Assembly (NCBI RefSeq): GCF_900114845.1
Contig: NZ_FOUK01000004.1
Location: 248,001-312,000 of the forward strand
DNA from: Pimelobacter simplex
GTDB taxonomy: Bacteria; Actinomycetota; Actinomycetes; Propionibacteriales; Nocardioidaceae
DNA: 64,000 bases
Reading direction: 5' to 3'
The position numbers and the translations under genes are program-made. Positions 45,763 through 54,072 of this stretch are shown in pieces (within the stretch, counting starts at the first letter, position 1; each line of letters begins with the position of its first letter). The notes under the pieces are model-generated. The model made no database searches. It saw nothing but the letters and a program-made list of their open reading frames with translations, and had not been told where the DNA came from.

Positions 45763-46859
45763 GACTGCCGGCTTTCGAGGACCTCTCCAAAGAGCAGGAC
45801 CTCATCTACAACCTCGACTTGGATGGCAACTACCTCGTCTCCGGCCCACCGGGCACGGGCAAGTCGGTCATGGCGCTCTACCGAGCGCAGGTGCTGACCT
45901 TCGACGACCGTGAGCCGGCCCTGCTGATGTACAACAACGTGCTCCAGCAGTACACCGCGCAGGCGGCCGACACCCTCGAAGTCGCCGGCTTCGTGCGGAC
46001 TTTCCACAGCTGGATCTGGCAATTCTGGCGCGAGCACTTCAAGCAGCAGCCACCGACGCTGGAGGGCAACTCCTATGCGCACGACTGGGCTGAGATGACC
46101 CGCCAGTTCTTCGCGTCGCCACCAGACCCCGGCACCCTCGCCGACCTCCTCGTCGACGAGGGGCAGGATCTGTCGCTCGGTTTCTTCCGGCTGACGCGAT
46201 TCTTCACGAAGAACATCACCGTCTTTGCTGACGAGAACCAGCAGCTGTCAGAGCAGAACACGACTCTCGACGAGATCGCGAAGGCCATCAGCGCCGACGA
46301 GCAACTCGAACTGAAGCGGAATTACCGCAACACGGCTGAGATCGCTGCAGTGGCAGCGAAGTTCTACTCGGGCACACCCACGGGCATCCCAGCGTTGCCG
46401 ACTCGGCACGGTGAGAAGCCGACCTTGCGCCGGTACGACTCGGACGCCGACCTGGCCGACTTCGTCGCACGCTACGTCAAGGCGCGCAACAACCTGACGA
46501 TCGGCATCGCCTGCGAGAACAAGCGAATGCAATTCCGACTGCTGCGCCTCCTTGAGGAGCGCAAGTTGCCGGTGCCAGTGCAGATGTACGCCTCGGGTGA
46601 CAAGCAGCACAAGACGCTCGACTTCGATGTCCCCGCCGTGACCATCGTGAACTTCCGTTCGCTCAAGGGCCTTGAGTTCGACACGCTCTTCGTGCCCGAG
46701 CTGCAGCAGCACTCCGCTGACCCGACGTCGGCGGCAACGAGGATGATGTTCTACGTGGTTATGTCCCGCGCTAGGGACGAGCTGCATCTTTCTTACAGCG
46801 GTAGTGGGGGACTTCCGCCGATCCTCAGCGACGTGAAAGGCCTGGTGCGCGGACTGTGA
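45759..46859 (+). CDS. UvrD-like ATPase/helicase
   Basis: The 366-residue SF1-type protein has Walker A YLVSGPPGTGKSVMALYRAQ (about 25-44), FVRTFHSWIWQFWREHF, Walker B LADLLVDEGQDLS, motif III-like FADENQQLSEQN and motif IV LKRNYRNTAEIAAVA. Motif V is VNFRSLKGLEFDTLF, and motif VI is YVVMSRARDELHLSY. It lacks the long 1B/2B insertions of full UvrD, so it is a compact helicase or a sensor ATPase. It has no nuclease domain, unlike the first gene. It takes the position of DrmC in DISARM but is not a phospholipase D protein. The GTG start overlaps the previous stop. Confidence 0.82.
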   Translation: MRLPAFEDLSKEQDLIYNLDLDGNYLVSGPPGTGKSVMALYRAQVLTFDDREPALLMYNNVLQQYTAQAADTLEVAGFVRTFHSWIWQFWREHFKQQPPTLEGNSYAHDWAEMTRQFFASPPDPGTLADLLVDEGQDLSLGFFRLTRFFTKNITVFADENQQLSEQNTTLDEIAKAISADEQLELKRNYRNTAEIAAVAAKFYSGTPTGIPALPTRHGEKPTLRRYDSDADLADFVARYVKARNNLTIGIACENKRMQFRLLRLLEERKLPVPVQMYASGDKQHKTLDFDVPAVTIVNFRSLKGLEFDTLFVPELQQHSADPTSAATRMMFYVVMSRARDELHLSYSGSGGLPPILSDVKGLVRGL

Positions 46860-48643
46860 CCGAGGACGATCAACTTCCATTCGATGGTCCGAGCGACGAA
46901 CAGCAGAACCAGCCCACGCTCAACGCCCGGGACACGTCCGCCGAGGCGGATGTCGCGTCGAGCGCCAGGGATCGTGACGACCACTCCGACGAGTCGGTGG
47001 AAGTGAATGCGCCAGCGTCAGAGGAACCAATCGCCGATCGATCCGAGCAGCCGCCGACGCCTGGGGAGTACGACGTCGCGGCGCAGCCGTCCGCGTCCGG
47101 GACCGTCCTGACTGGGACGAGCGAGTCATCCGCTACCGGCGCCGCGGTGAGCGAGTCTGCCGTTCCCGCTCAGACGCGCTACTTCCTGACCAACCGGATG
47201 AACCTCAACGGCATTCTGAGTTCCCGGCTCGTGGCGCCCCGCGAGTCGTTCCAGAAGTACTACACCGATCTTCTTCAGCAGACACCCGGCTGGGTTCCAC
47301 TTCTCCGAGACGCACCGACCCCTGCGCAGATCGAAACGGTGACCAGCGAACGGGGCGCAGGCGCACCGGTGCTGGTGGAGTTCCCGCTCGATGTCCTCGG
47401 GAAGGTGAGGTCGGACGCCCCGGTTGTCTACGTGCCCGCGGTCGCCTTGTCAGAGGCCGTGGCGATCCACCTTCCGTCCGAGCGAGACCTACGCGAGCAC
47501 CGCGCTCGCGGCTACAGCAACGTCCATCCGCACGACCAGCTCCTGCGAGTGACGCCCGAGCTGTTCCAGTCGGACGCCTCGGATGTAATCACTCTCAGCC
47601 CGGCGAGCCCGGCAGCTGCTGTCGACTGGCGCAGTGTCGACCGAATCCGTGGAGCCATCAACGCCGCGTTCGCATCGGTCAGTTCCGGCGAGCAGCTGGT
47701 TCTTGCGGCTGCGCTGCTCGGCGCCACCAAACTGCCGGCCGCCGTGAGTGTGCCCGCGTGGTTCGGATGGCTCGATCTCGACGATCACGCCGCCCCCGAT
47801 GCTCGCCCCGAGCCCGACAACACGCGGCCGGACCACGTCGGGTTCAGGGCGGCCTATGACGTCCTGGGCGACCGAGACGTAAGCGAGGCATGGAGCCCAA
47901 ATGAGGTGCTCGACGCAGTGGAGAGCCGCGTCCGCGAGGCCGGCTTGGCCGACGACGCGGCCGACGCGATGGTCCAGAACCTCGCCCGCGTGCGCTCGAT
48001 CGTCAACGTCGAGGTCGACTTCGAGCCGTTCCGGCCGTCGGCCCGCGCTCTCGTCAGTGCCAAGGCGCTGCTCCTGGTTCTCCTGCGACAGGAACTCGAT
48101 CAACTGCTCGGCTGGCCGGACGATGAGACTGGGGCTGACGACGTCACACGGGTCCTGGCAGCTGCTCTCGCTGGCCGGCTCCGCGGCCTGGCACGGGAAT
48201 CGACTGAGCTGCGCTCGCTGGCGTTGGACGATCTGACCGCTGCGTGGGCAGTCCGCGTGGCTCACGGAGGACCGGCGTCGCTCGGAAAGGCACAGCTTGT
48301 CGCCAACAGTCGCGGCACCTCGCTGAAGATCAACGGCGTCGAGGTGGCCTCGCAGGGCGCCCTGTTGCCGGACCTGGTGTCGAAGTACCAGAAGACCGCG
48401 GAAGCAAAGAAGGAGTCACTCCGCATCAAGGTCTCCCGAGCGATGGGATGGCCGGTCGAGCACAGGGTGCGGATTCCAGCCGGCGCCTCGGTAGAGACAG
48501 ACGAAGCTCTCATCACGATCGCAACGTCGCACGAGGTTGTCATGGACGTCGCCATCGACGAGGACGGTTTCGTTCACCGCCTCGAATCGCTAACGGGTGG
48601 CGAACGGCGACGCGCTGCGGAGGCGTTCGCAGCTCGGCGGTAG
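46856..48643 (+). CDS. Unknown protein, last gene of the DISARM-like operon
   Basis: The 595-residue protein has a long acidic Ser/Asp/Glu N-terminus (about 1-105), then a folded part starting YFLTNRMNLNGILSSRLVAP, with ESFQKYYTDLLQQTPGWVPL. The middle (240-330) is mixed, with DWRSVDRIRGAINAAFASVS. The C-terminal half is helical, with LVSAKALLLVLLRQELDQLL, AARVAHGGP-like patches and LESLTGGERRRAAEAFAAR. I do not recognise a family. The GTG start overlaps the UvrD-like stop by 4 bp, so it belongs to the operon and is probably a system component, perhaps DNA-modifying or a regulator. Confidence 0.7.
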   Translation: MTEDDQLPFDGPSDEQQNQPTLNARDTSAEADVASSARDRDDHSDESVEVNAPASEEPIADRSEQPPTPGEYDVAAQPSASGTVLTGTSESSATGAAVSESAVPAQTRYFLTNRMNLNGILSSRLVAPRESFQKYYTDLLQQTPGWVPLLRDAPTPAQIETVTSERGAGAPVLVEFPLDVLGKVRSDAPVVYVPAVALSEAVAIHLPSERDLREHRARGYSNVHPHDQLLRVTPELFQSDASDVITLSPASPAAAVDWRSVDRIRGAINAAFASVSSGEQLVLAAALLGATKLPAAVSVPAWFGWLDLDDHAAPDARPEPDNTRPDHVGFRAAYDVLGDRDVSEAWSPNEVLDAVESRVREAGLADDAADAMVQNLARVRSIVNVEVDFEPFRPSARALVSAKALLLVLLRQELDQLLGWPDDETGADDVTRVLAAALAGRLRGLARESTELRSLALDDLTAAWAVRVAHGGPASLGKAQLVANSRGTSLKINGVEVASQGALLPDLVSKYQKTAEAKKESLRIKVSRAMGWPVEHRVRIPAGASVETDEALITIATSHEVVMDVAIDEDGFVHRLESLTGGERRRAAEAFAARR

Positions 48644-48783
48644 ACCGACTGGACCGCACGGCCGCGAGGTGTCGCGTGGTCGCCACGCACCCTTGCCGCC
48701 ATCGGGTGACAGTCGTTGTCCGTGGCGTGCTGCGCAGCGTGCTGGAACGACGAAGAGGCCTATCTGGAGGAGGCCGCAGCTCG

Positions 48784-49586
48784 ATGAGTGCGCCGTACGT
48801 GTCAACAAGCGCCTCGCCGACAACTCGCTCTCGGCGATGCTGTCGGCGGTGGAGATCTACAACAAGCCGCAGATGACTTATCGCGACGAGGTCACCGTGA
48901 TGCTCGTCGTGAACGCCTGGGAGCTGGCCCTCAATGCGACCCTGCGCCAGAAGAACCGCTCGATCTTCCATGCCAAGCAGCGTGGCGAGCGCTACCTGTC
49001 GATCGGGATCGACCACGCGCTCGGGCGCGTCACCGCAAACAACCTCCGGCCCGCTGACATCGACGGCCCTGCCGTGACGGCGACATCAAGGCGCTCACCG
49101 AGTACCGCGACCGCGCAATCCACCTTTACAACGCGAAGGATCTTGGCGCGGTGATCTATCCCTTCCTGCACGCAGGACTCGGGCGGTGACATGACGCGAG
49201 TCGCCACGGTCTACGACATCAACATGCAGTCCGTGAAGAAGATGTCGAGTGCGGACCTCGTCGTGGCGGTGTCGCCGACCGCAGACGGTCAGGTGGCGGT
49301 TCAAAGGACCGATCCGAACCAGACCCATCCGTACAGCGTTACTGAGCTGCTTAACAAGGTGAATGCGAAGCGAAAGGGGCGCAAGCTCACCAGCTACGAC
49401 ATCCAGGCGATCTGCTGGAAGGAGTCCCTGCGCGGCAACGCAAGGTACGCCTGGAAGCACAGCAACGGTGCCTCGCACGTGTGGTCCGGCGACGCGCTTT
49501 CGTACTTGGCATCGCTCTCCGACGAGCGCTACGACGAGGTTCGTACGAAGTACGGAGCTCACCTTCGGACCAAGGCCAGCAAGTGA
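48784..49586 (+). pseudogene. Broken DUF3644 family gene
   Basis: Starting at ATG 48784 after GGAGG, MSAPY should continue as RVNKRLADNSLSAMLSAVEI, but one base is missing at about 48798. The next part runs on with YNKPQMTYRDEVTVMLVVNA and AKQRGERYLSIGIDHALGRV. A second frameshift near 49080 leads to GDIKALTEYRDRAIHLYNAK, ending in a stop at 49189. A third piece (49191-49586, 131 codons) has VYDINMQSVKKMSSADLVVA, TDPNQTHPYSVTELLNKVNA and TSYDIQAICWKESLRGN. These match the start and the end of DUF3644, with the middle deleted. It is thus not functional as a whole. Confidence 0.75.
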
Positions 49587-49727
49587 GCATGCGGACCGAC
49601 CTCTTCTCCGCGAGCTGGGCGGGTGGATCGGCTGGCGGACTTAACGAACCCGTGTGACGGGGACCCGGAAAGTGTCGGTGGTTACACCTAGCCTCTCGGC
49701 CAGGACCGCGAGAGAAGGAACCCGGAC

Positions 49728-50378
49728 ATGTCAGATCGCGTCGACGAAGCGCTCAAGCATCGCTACATCTACCTCCCGCGCGGTACGGATAAGGACACAC
49801 TCGGTCTCGGCAAGCAGCTTGCGCTCGTGCTCGCCCGACGTCACGGCGCGCGGCTGACCGTCGTCACGGTCCAGAAGAACGGCGCCACCCATCATCCCGA
49901 ACTGGCGAAACAGACCATCGTGACGGAGCGCAGCGGCAGCGTCGATGACGGCGGGGTCGTCCTCGCATGGTGTCCGCGCCACAAGACGATGGAGAAGCTG
50001 CACCACTTGAAGAAGAGCGTCGTCGTGCTCGTGGAGTGGATCCCAGGCGAGATGGAGGCCTGGGCCAAGCTCAACCAGGCCTACAACGTCGTCACGGGTG
50101 AGGTAATGGACGTTGCTTTGAGCGACCAGGCCACCCAGATCCTCGAGAGCATCGTGCGCGAGGGGTACAAGGGTTGGACCGACAGCATCTCCGAGCCGAT
50201 GGTGCGCAGCTGGCTCGACGACCTCGCCGCTCTCGGCGAATACGACCGTGATCTGGTGCTTGCCTACGCGAGGCAGACGAAGTACGAGGCGAGCATCGAG
50301 CGCCTGGAAAAGATCATCGACAAGTTCACAGCGAGCCGAGGTGTCGCGCCCGACACTTCCCGTCGGTGGGAGTTGTGA
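49728..50378 (+). CDS. Unknown 216-residue protein
   Basis: The product begins MSDRVDEALKHRYIYLPRGT, has alternating strands (RLTVVTVQKNG, VVLAWCPRHKTMEKLHHLKK, SVVVLVEWIPGEMEAWAKLN) and helices, and a C-terminal half with ALSDQATQILESIVREGYKG and AASIERLEKIID-like helices. It could be a Rossmann-like or PIN/receptor-like fold, but I recognise no family. The ATG has AGAAGGA 7-8 bases upstream, and codon use is normal, so it is real. It lies 141 bp after the DUF3644 remnant and 105 bp before the next unknown gene, and the two may be a pair. Confidence 0.6.
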   Translation: MSDRVDEALKHRYIYLPRGTDKDTLGLGKQLALVLARRHGARLTVVTVQKNGATHHPELAKQTIVTERSGSVDDGGVVLAWCPRHKTMEKLHHLKKSVVVLVEWIPGEMEAWAKLNQAYNVVTGEVMDVALSDQATQILESIVREGYKGWTDSISEPMVRSWLDDLAALGEYDRDLVLAYARQTKYEASIERLEKIIDKFTASRGVAPDTSRRWEL

Positions 50379-50483
50379 TCAGCCTTCGCCGCGCGGGCAG
50401 GAAGTGTCCCCGGTCGCCAGGGAATCTCCGTTGCCTTGCGCCGAGTCCGGATACGCTCGTGCCGCCGAAGGGAGAGCGTCGGG

Positions 50484-51686
50484 GTGTCTAGCGAAATCGA
50501 GTTGGCTAGTGACGGCGAGGGCGTCGTTGTTGTTGGCGATCGCGGAACCGTCGCGCGGTTTCTGGATGGAGCGGGTCTTGTCGAGCAGGCCCGCGAGTTC
50601 GCATTGGGCAAGCTCAGCATCACGCTCCGGGCGGGCTCTGACCTCGCCGAGGTGGCGTCCGGCATCGCGGAGCAGTCGGCGATGTACCTAAAGCTCACTC
50701 CTGAGTCCGCCCAGGCACTCAAGGACGCGGGTGGTCTCATGAAGACCAAGACCGGAGGCGTCAGCCACGCCATGCTTGGAGACCCCGGCCGAATCGGAAA
50801 GTGGCTTCAGGTGGAGGACGGGCCAGCGTCGTTGTTGACAAACCCTGCGGTCCTCTCCGGCGTCGGCGGCCTCATGAGCCAGCTCGCCCAGCAGGCCGAG
50901 GCGCAGGAGCTCAAGGCGCTGCTCCTCAGGATTGACGCCAAGCTCGATGACGTGCGACGCGATCAACGCGACGAGGTGCTCGCAAAGGTGGACCGCGCGG
51001 CTGTAGCCATCGAAGAAGCCATGACCATCCACGACCACGGCGGGGACCCCAAGACGCTGTGGACGAAGGTCAGCGGCGAGTCAGCCACAATCCTGGAAGT
51101 TCAGAACCGAGCCCTCCTCAAGCTGGGTGCGCTCGCGGAGAAGGTGCCGGACCTCAACCGACCCGGCCAGATCAAGAAGACGATGCGCGAACTCGAGCAG
51201 GAAGTGGGCTTGCAGCTCTCGATCCTGGCCCGGTGCTTCGAGTTGCAAGACCAGTTTCGGGTGGTCGAGCTCGACTTCGTGCTGGCTACGGCGCCCGAGA
51301 GCCTGGACGGACACCGCAGAGGTGTCGCCGAAGCCCGGGAGAACCGGAGAGCGAGCGTTCTGGAGACCACCGCACGACTCATGAGTCAACTGACAGCAGC
51401 GGGCGGAGTTGCGAATGACAACGTTCTCCTGCACTCGAGGGCGGTCAGCTCAGTCTTCGGATCGCTCGACAGGATCGGGGTGAGTGTCGACGAGTTCCAT
51501 GCACCGTTGAGCATCGCTGCGACGGAACGTGCCTCCTTAACCGCGACCCCGTGGCGCGCCGCCCTGCGCGATTCGGCTCAGGTCAAGACGGCTGCGACCG
51601 AGGTGGGTCAGAAGGCAGCGGTCGTTGTTGGCGGGATCGCGCTGGTTGCTGTCGGCAAGGAGAAGTTTTCGAAGCCGGAAGCCTAA
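50484..51686 (+). CDS. Unknown 400-residue mostly helical protein
   Basis: The protein begins at GTG with SSEIELASDGEGVVVVGDRG, has long helices such as LGKLSITLRAGSDLAEVASG, QLAQQAEAQELKALLLRIDA and KLDDVRRDQRDEVLAKVDRA (coiled-coil-like), and a hydrophobic C-terminal stretch QKAAVVVGGIALVAVG near residue 385. It may be membrane-attached or pore-like at its end. No family was recognised. The ribosome site GGGAG is about nine bases upstream. It closes the intact part of the island. Confidence 0.55.
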   Translation: MSSEIELASDGEGVVVVGDRGTVARFLDGAGLVEQAREFALGKLSITLRAGSDLAEVASGIAEQSAMYLKLTPESAQALKDAGGLMKTKTGGVSHAMLGDPGRIGKWLQVEDGPASLLTNPAVLSGVGGLMSQLAQQAEAQELKALLLRIDAKLDDVRRDQRDEVLAKVDRAAVAIEEAMTIHDHGGDPKTLWTKVSGESATILEVQNRALLKLGALAEKVPDLNRPGQIKKTMRELEQEVGLQLSILARCFELQDQFRVVELDFVLATAPESLDGHRRGVAEARENRRASVLETTARLMSQLTAAGGVANDNVLLHSRAVSSVFGSLDRIGVSVDEFHAPLSIAATERASLTATPWRAALRDSAQVKTAATEVGQKAAVVVGGIALVAVGKEKFSKPEA

Positions 51687-51753
51687 TGTCGAACGGCCGC
51701 GAGCGATCCGAAGGCGTTGCTGACTCCCGTGCCGCGATGATGGGTCCTACAGA

Positions 51754-52135
51754 ATTGATCTCCGACAACGTGACGTCCCGCAGCGGCATTGCGCCGAAGT
51801 GGGGAGGATCCGGCTCTCCAGCAGTGTGCGGTAGCCACGCATCGTGGCGGGCCGCAGACCGCGCTCGACGACGTACTGCTCGGCAAAGGAACCGACCGTG
51901 CTCCTCGCTTGCTCGCGCTCCCGGCTGGCCGCGGCGGCCTTGCGGTACTCCGGCGGACTCCACTCGTCGCGGTCGATCAGGGATCGCTCGCTGGCCAGCC
52001 ACATCTCCGCATCCATCTTGGTCCGGAAGTTCCGGGAGGCCTCGTACCGTCCGGCATCGCGTACCTGGCCCGGTAGGACGGCCCGGTCGCGCCGTTGCGT
52101 CGTTCGAGCTCGCCAAAGCCTCGCCGTCGTGTCAT
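51754..52135 (-). pseudogene. int: Decayed tyrosine recombinase (integrase), N-terminal half only
   Basis: Reading leftwards from ATG 52133-52135, the order is MTRRRGFGELERRNGATGPS, YRARYAMPDG, then a frameshift, YEASRNFRTKMDAEMWLASE, RSLIDRDEWSPPEYRKAA, and the core-binding domain STVGSFAEQYVVERGLRPAT, MRGYRTLLESRILP. A second single-base loss comes before HFGAMPLRDVTLSEIN, after which homology stops. The Arg-His-Arg-Tyr catalytic domain is missing. It is the usual arrangement of an integrase next to its attachment site in the island's right end, now dead. The frames were checked base by base. Confidence 0.8.
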
Positions 52136-52310
52136 TGCAGGTCCGTCCCGAGAGCGGCGAGGGAACGACCGTTCTAGTTAACCCCCCTGCCTTGGCAGCA
52201 GCACCATGGGGCTACTAGGGGGAAACGATGTCCGTTCTGGTCCTCGACCGTACTTCTCTGACCTGCGGTGGCACGCTCAGATCGACGAGTTTCCTGGTGC
52301 TCCGAGGCAG
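52136..52310. other. Gene-free stretch between the integrase remnant and attR
   Basis: No convincing gene is present. A run with alternating C and G tracts near 52180-52230 may be part of the original attachment or excision region. Nothing more can be assigned. Confidence 0.5.
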
Positions 52311-52332
52311 TTTGCAAGCAGGGGGTTAGGGG
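52311..52332 (+). repeat. attR, direct repeat of tRNA-Ala segment
   Basis: Identical over 22 bp to 33271-33292. The bases after it read ATTCGAACCCC rather than the tRNA's TTCGAGTCCCC, so it is not a functional tRNA half. It marks the right end of the island. Confidence 0.85.
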
Positions 52333-52387
52333 ATTCGAACCCCCTGCCCCCTGCTGCCCCGGTGGCGCTACCACCGCAGTGGTGGAA

Positions 52388-52816
52388 CTAGGTCCGAGAG
52401 CGCGGTCGGCTGACCGATTGGGCCCGGGCGCAGCGACGTAGTGCGCAAGATCGACGGACGCGCCGTCTTGCCCGCCGTGATGCGGCTGCCCGGTGCGGAT
52501 CGCACAGTGTCTCCTTCAGCCCGTCGACGCGACGGGTCCGACCCAGGCGTCCGCACACCTCGCAGGTCCTCGCCGATGCGCTCATCGCGCTCCGGATGGC
52601 CATCTCAAACGGCCTGCGGGCACACACGTCAGAACTTGGTCTGGCCTCGTAGACGAGGCGTCCGCGGTCGCGACCGACGTACAGAAGCACGTAGTGCGGG
52701 TCGATCGTGGCCAAGGCGTTGTCGAGGCCTTCGATCAGGTCGTGCCAGCCTGCCCCGCACTCGATCGAGGCCGGCGCCTCCTCGATCCGCTCAGCGATCG
52801 CCTTAAGAGAGGCCAT
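52388..52816 (-). CDS. Unknown small protein with a possible zinc knuckle
   Basis: The 142-residue product starts at ATG with MASLKAIAERIEEAPASIEC, then WHDLIEGLDNALATIDPHYV and LLYVGRDRGRLVYEARPSSD. A segment CEVCGRLGRTRRVDGLKETL, followed by CDPH, looks like a zinc ribbon. A basic Arg-rich tail follows. It resembles small unannotated proteins of mobile regions. It lies outside attR. It is divergent from the HTH gene across 107 bp. Confidence 0.5.
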   Translation of the reverse strand: MASLKAIAERIEEAPASIECGAGWHDLIEGLDNALATIDPHYVLLYVGRDRGRLVYEARPSSDVCARRPFEMAIRSAMSASARTCEVCGRLGRTRRVDGLKETLCDPHRAAASRRARRRVRRSCALRRCARAQSVSRPRSRT

Positions 52817-52923
52817 GGCACGTCCTTTCGAGTGGCTCCCAGTTTGGAAACTACGCTATAAATGGAAGAGCGTCAACGGTGGGTGTCGGCGTCTTCGCAG
52901 ATCGTGCCTCCTAGGTTGGGGGG

Positions 52924-53307
52924 GTGCCGAAGCCGCGAACCACGATGCCTCGCCTGTTCCTCGAGCACCCGGACCTGTTCGGGCGCCCGGGCGACGTCCG
53001 CTGGCGCCAGCCCGCCTCTGCGGATGAGTACATCGGCCTGCGCGCTGCCGAGCTCCAGCACCACCTCTCGCTCGTCGTAGCTGATCGCGCTCGCACTTCC
53101 GGAGAACCGAACGGGCGGCTAGAGGAGCGTTCGGGGTTGGCTGCCGGCCGCCTGAGCAAGCTGCTTCGCGGTCATGGCCAGATGACGTTCCGTGACGTCA
53201 TGGCAATTGAGGGAGCGCTCGGCCCGGTGCTCGCGGTGTTGGACTACCAACGGGTTCAGATTGAAGATGCGGTGCTACGGGAGCGGTTCACCGGCGAAGC
53301 CGTGTAG
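52924..53307 (+). CDS. HTH-domain protein
   Basis: The 127-residue product starts at GTG, has LRAAELQHHLSLVVADRART and an HTH-like segment RLEERSGLAAGRLSKLLRGH followed by TFRDVMAIEGALGPVLAV, as in XRE-type repressors. The two-gene divergent layout with the previous protein is that of a regulator-effector pair, or of a phage-type control region. The function is not assigned. It may be a leftover of an earlier element at the same site. Confidence 0.5.
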   Translation: MPKPRTTMPRLFLEHPDLFGRPGDVRWRQPASADEYIGLRAAELQHHLSLVVADRARTSGEPNGRLEERSGLAAGRLSKLLRGHGQMTFRDVMAIEGALGPVLAVLDYQRVQIEDAVLRERFTGEAV

Positions 53308-53352
53308 CAGGCGGCGCATTCAGATCTGTCGCCGTCCTGCCATCCTGACCCC

Positions 53353-54072
53353 ATGTACGACGAGTCGCCGCTCACCCACGGCGCCGCTCTCTGGCAGTCG
53401 TACGACGCTCGCGCGGCGGTGATCCCCGCCGACGGCTGTGTCGACCTGATCCTGCGCGGCGACGCGGTCGACGTGGCGGGGCCGTCGACGCGGTGGATCG
53501 CGACGCTCGGCGACAGTCCGATCGGCACGCTCGGGGTGCGGCTGGCGCCGGGGACGGCGTGGAGGGCACTGAGGGTGGACCTGGCGGAGGTCAGTGACCA
53601 GCTCGTGCCGCTCGACGCCCTCGTCAGCCAGCACGAGGTGCGGCGGTGGCGGGAGGTGCTGCTGCGGACCCGGACGACGACGACCCCCGCGGGTGAGCTG
53701 GTCGAGGCCGAGCTGCGGCCGGCCGAGGCCTGGACCGGTGCCGCGAGGTTCCATGCGGCGAGGGCGGCCACTGCGGAGGACGTGGCGCGGGAACTCGGCT
53801 GGTCCGAGCGGACGTTCAGGCGCCAGATGCAGCGCAGCTTCGGGTACGGCTACGCGACCCTCGTCCGGATCCGCCGCGCCCAGCACGCCCACCGCCTGCT
53901 GACCGGCGGCACGACGCCCGCCGCCGCAGCGGCCGACGCAGGCTACGCCGACCAGCCGCACCTCTCCCGCGAGCTCCGCCGCCTCGCGGGGGTCAGCCCG
54001 GCTCAGCTCGTGGGGGCAAGCAGGGCGAACAGCTCCACCGAGTTCCCGTCCGGGTCGAGCAGCGTCGCGTAG
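53353..54072 (+). CDS. AraC-family transcriptional regulator (DUF6597-HTH_18)
   Basis: The 239-residue protein has an N-terminal sensory part (ADGCVDLILRGDAVDVAGPS) and a C-terminal AraC-type DNA-binding domain. The latter has AEDVARELGWSERTFRRQMQ as the first HTH, LVRIRRAQHAHRLLTGGTTP, then AAADAGYADQPHLSRELRRL as the second HTH. It lies convergent with the VOC gene, their 3' ends overlapping by 70 bp. This protein is often found beside a VOC or glyoxalase gene, so it may sense a small molecule. Confidence 0.85.
   Translation: MYDESPLTHGAALWQSYDARAAVIPADGCVDLILRGDAVDVAGPSTRWIATLGDSPIGTLGVRLAPGTAWRALRVDLAEVSDQLVPLDALVSQHEVRRWREVLLRTRTTTTPAGELVEAELRPAEAWTGAARFHAARAATAEDVARELGWSERTFRRQMQRSFGYGYATLVRIRRAQHAHRLLTGGTTPAAAAADAGYADQPHLSRELRRLAGVSPAQLVGASRANSSTEFPSGSSSVA

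Larger units (their letters stand above)
33271..52332. mobile_element. Genomic (defence) island integrated at tRNA-Ala
   Basis: The 19-kb region is bracketed by 22-bp identical direct repeats, one within tRNA-Ala(TGC). Its GC content is visibly lower and its codon choice less strict than in the flanking chromosome. It contains a decayed tyrosine integrase near the right repeat, restriction-modification genes, a DISARM-like helicase operon, and several broken genes. Since the integrase lacks its catalytic half and is frameshifted twice, the island is predicted to be unable to excise on its own. Confidence 0.88.

Noticed and set aside
52311..52350. Second tRNA gene or tRNA half at attR
   Set aside because: Only the 22-bp repeat matches; the bases after it break the T arm and acceptor stem. 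The reverse complement shows a T-arm-like GGGGTTCGAATCCCC but no cloverleaf was found.
52174..52374. Minus-strand open frame across attR
   Set aside because: It merely reads through the tRNA-derived repeat and has no ribosome site or similarity that I recognise.
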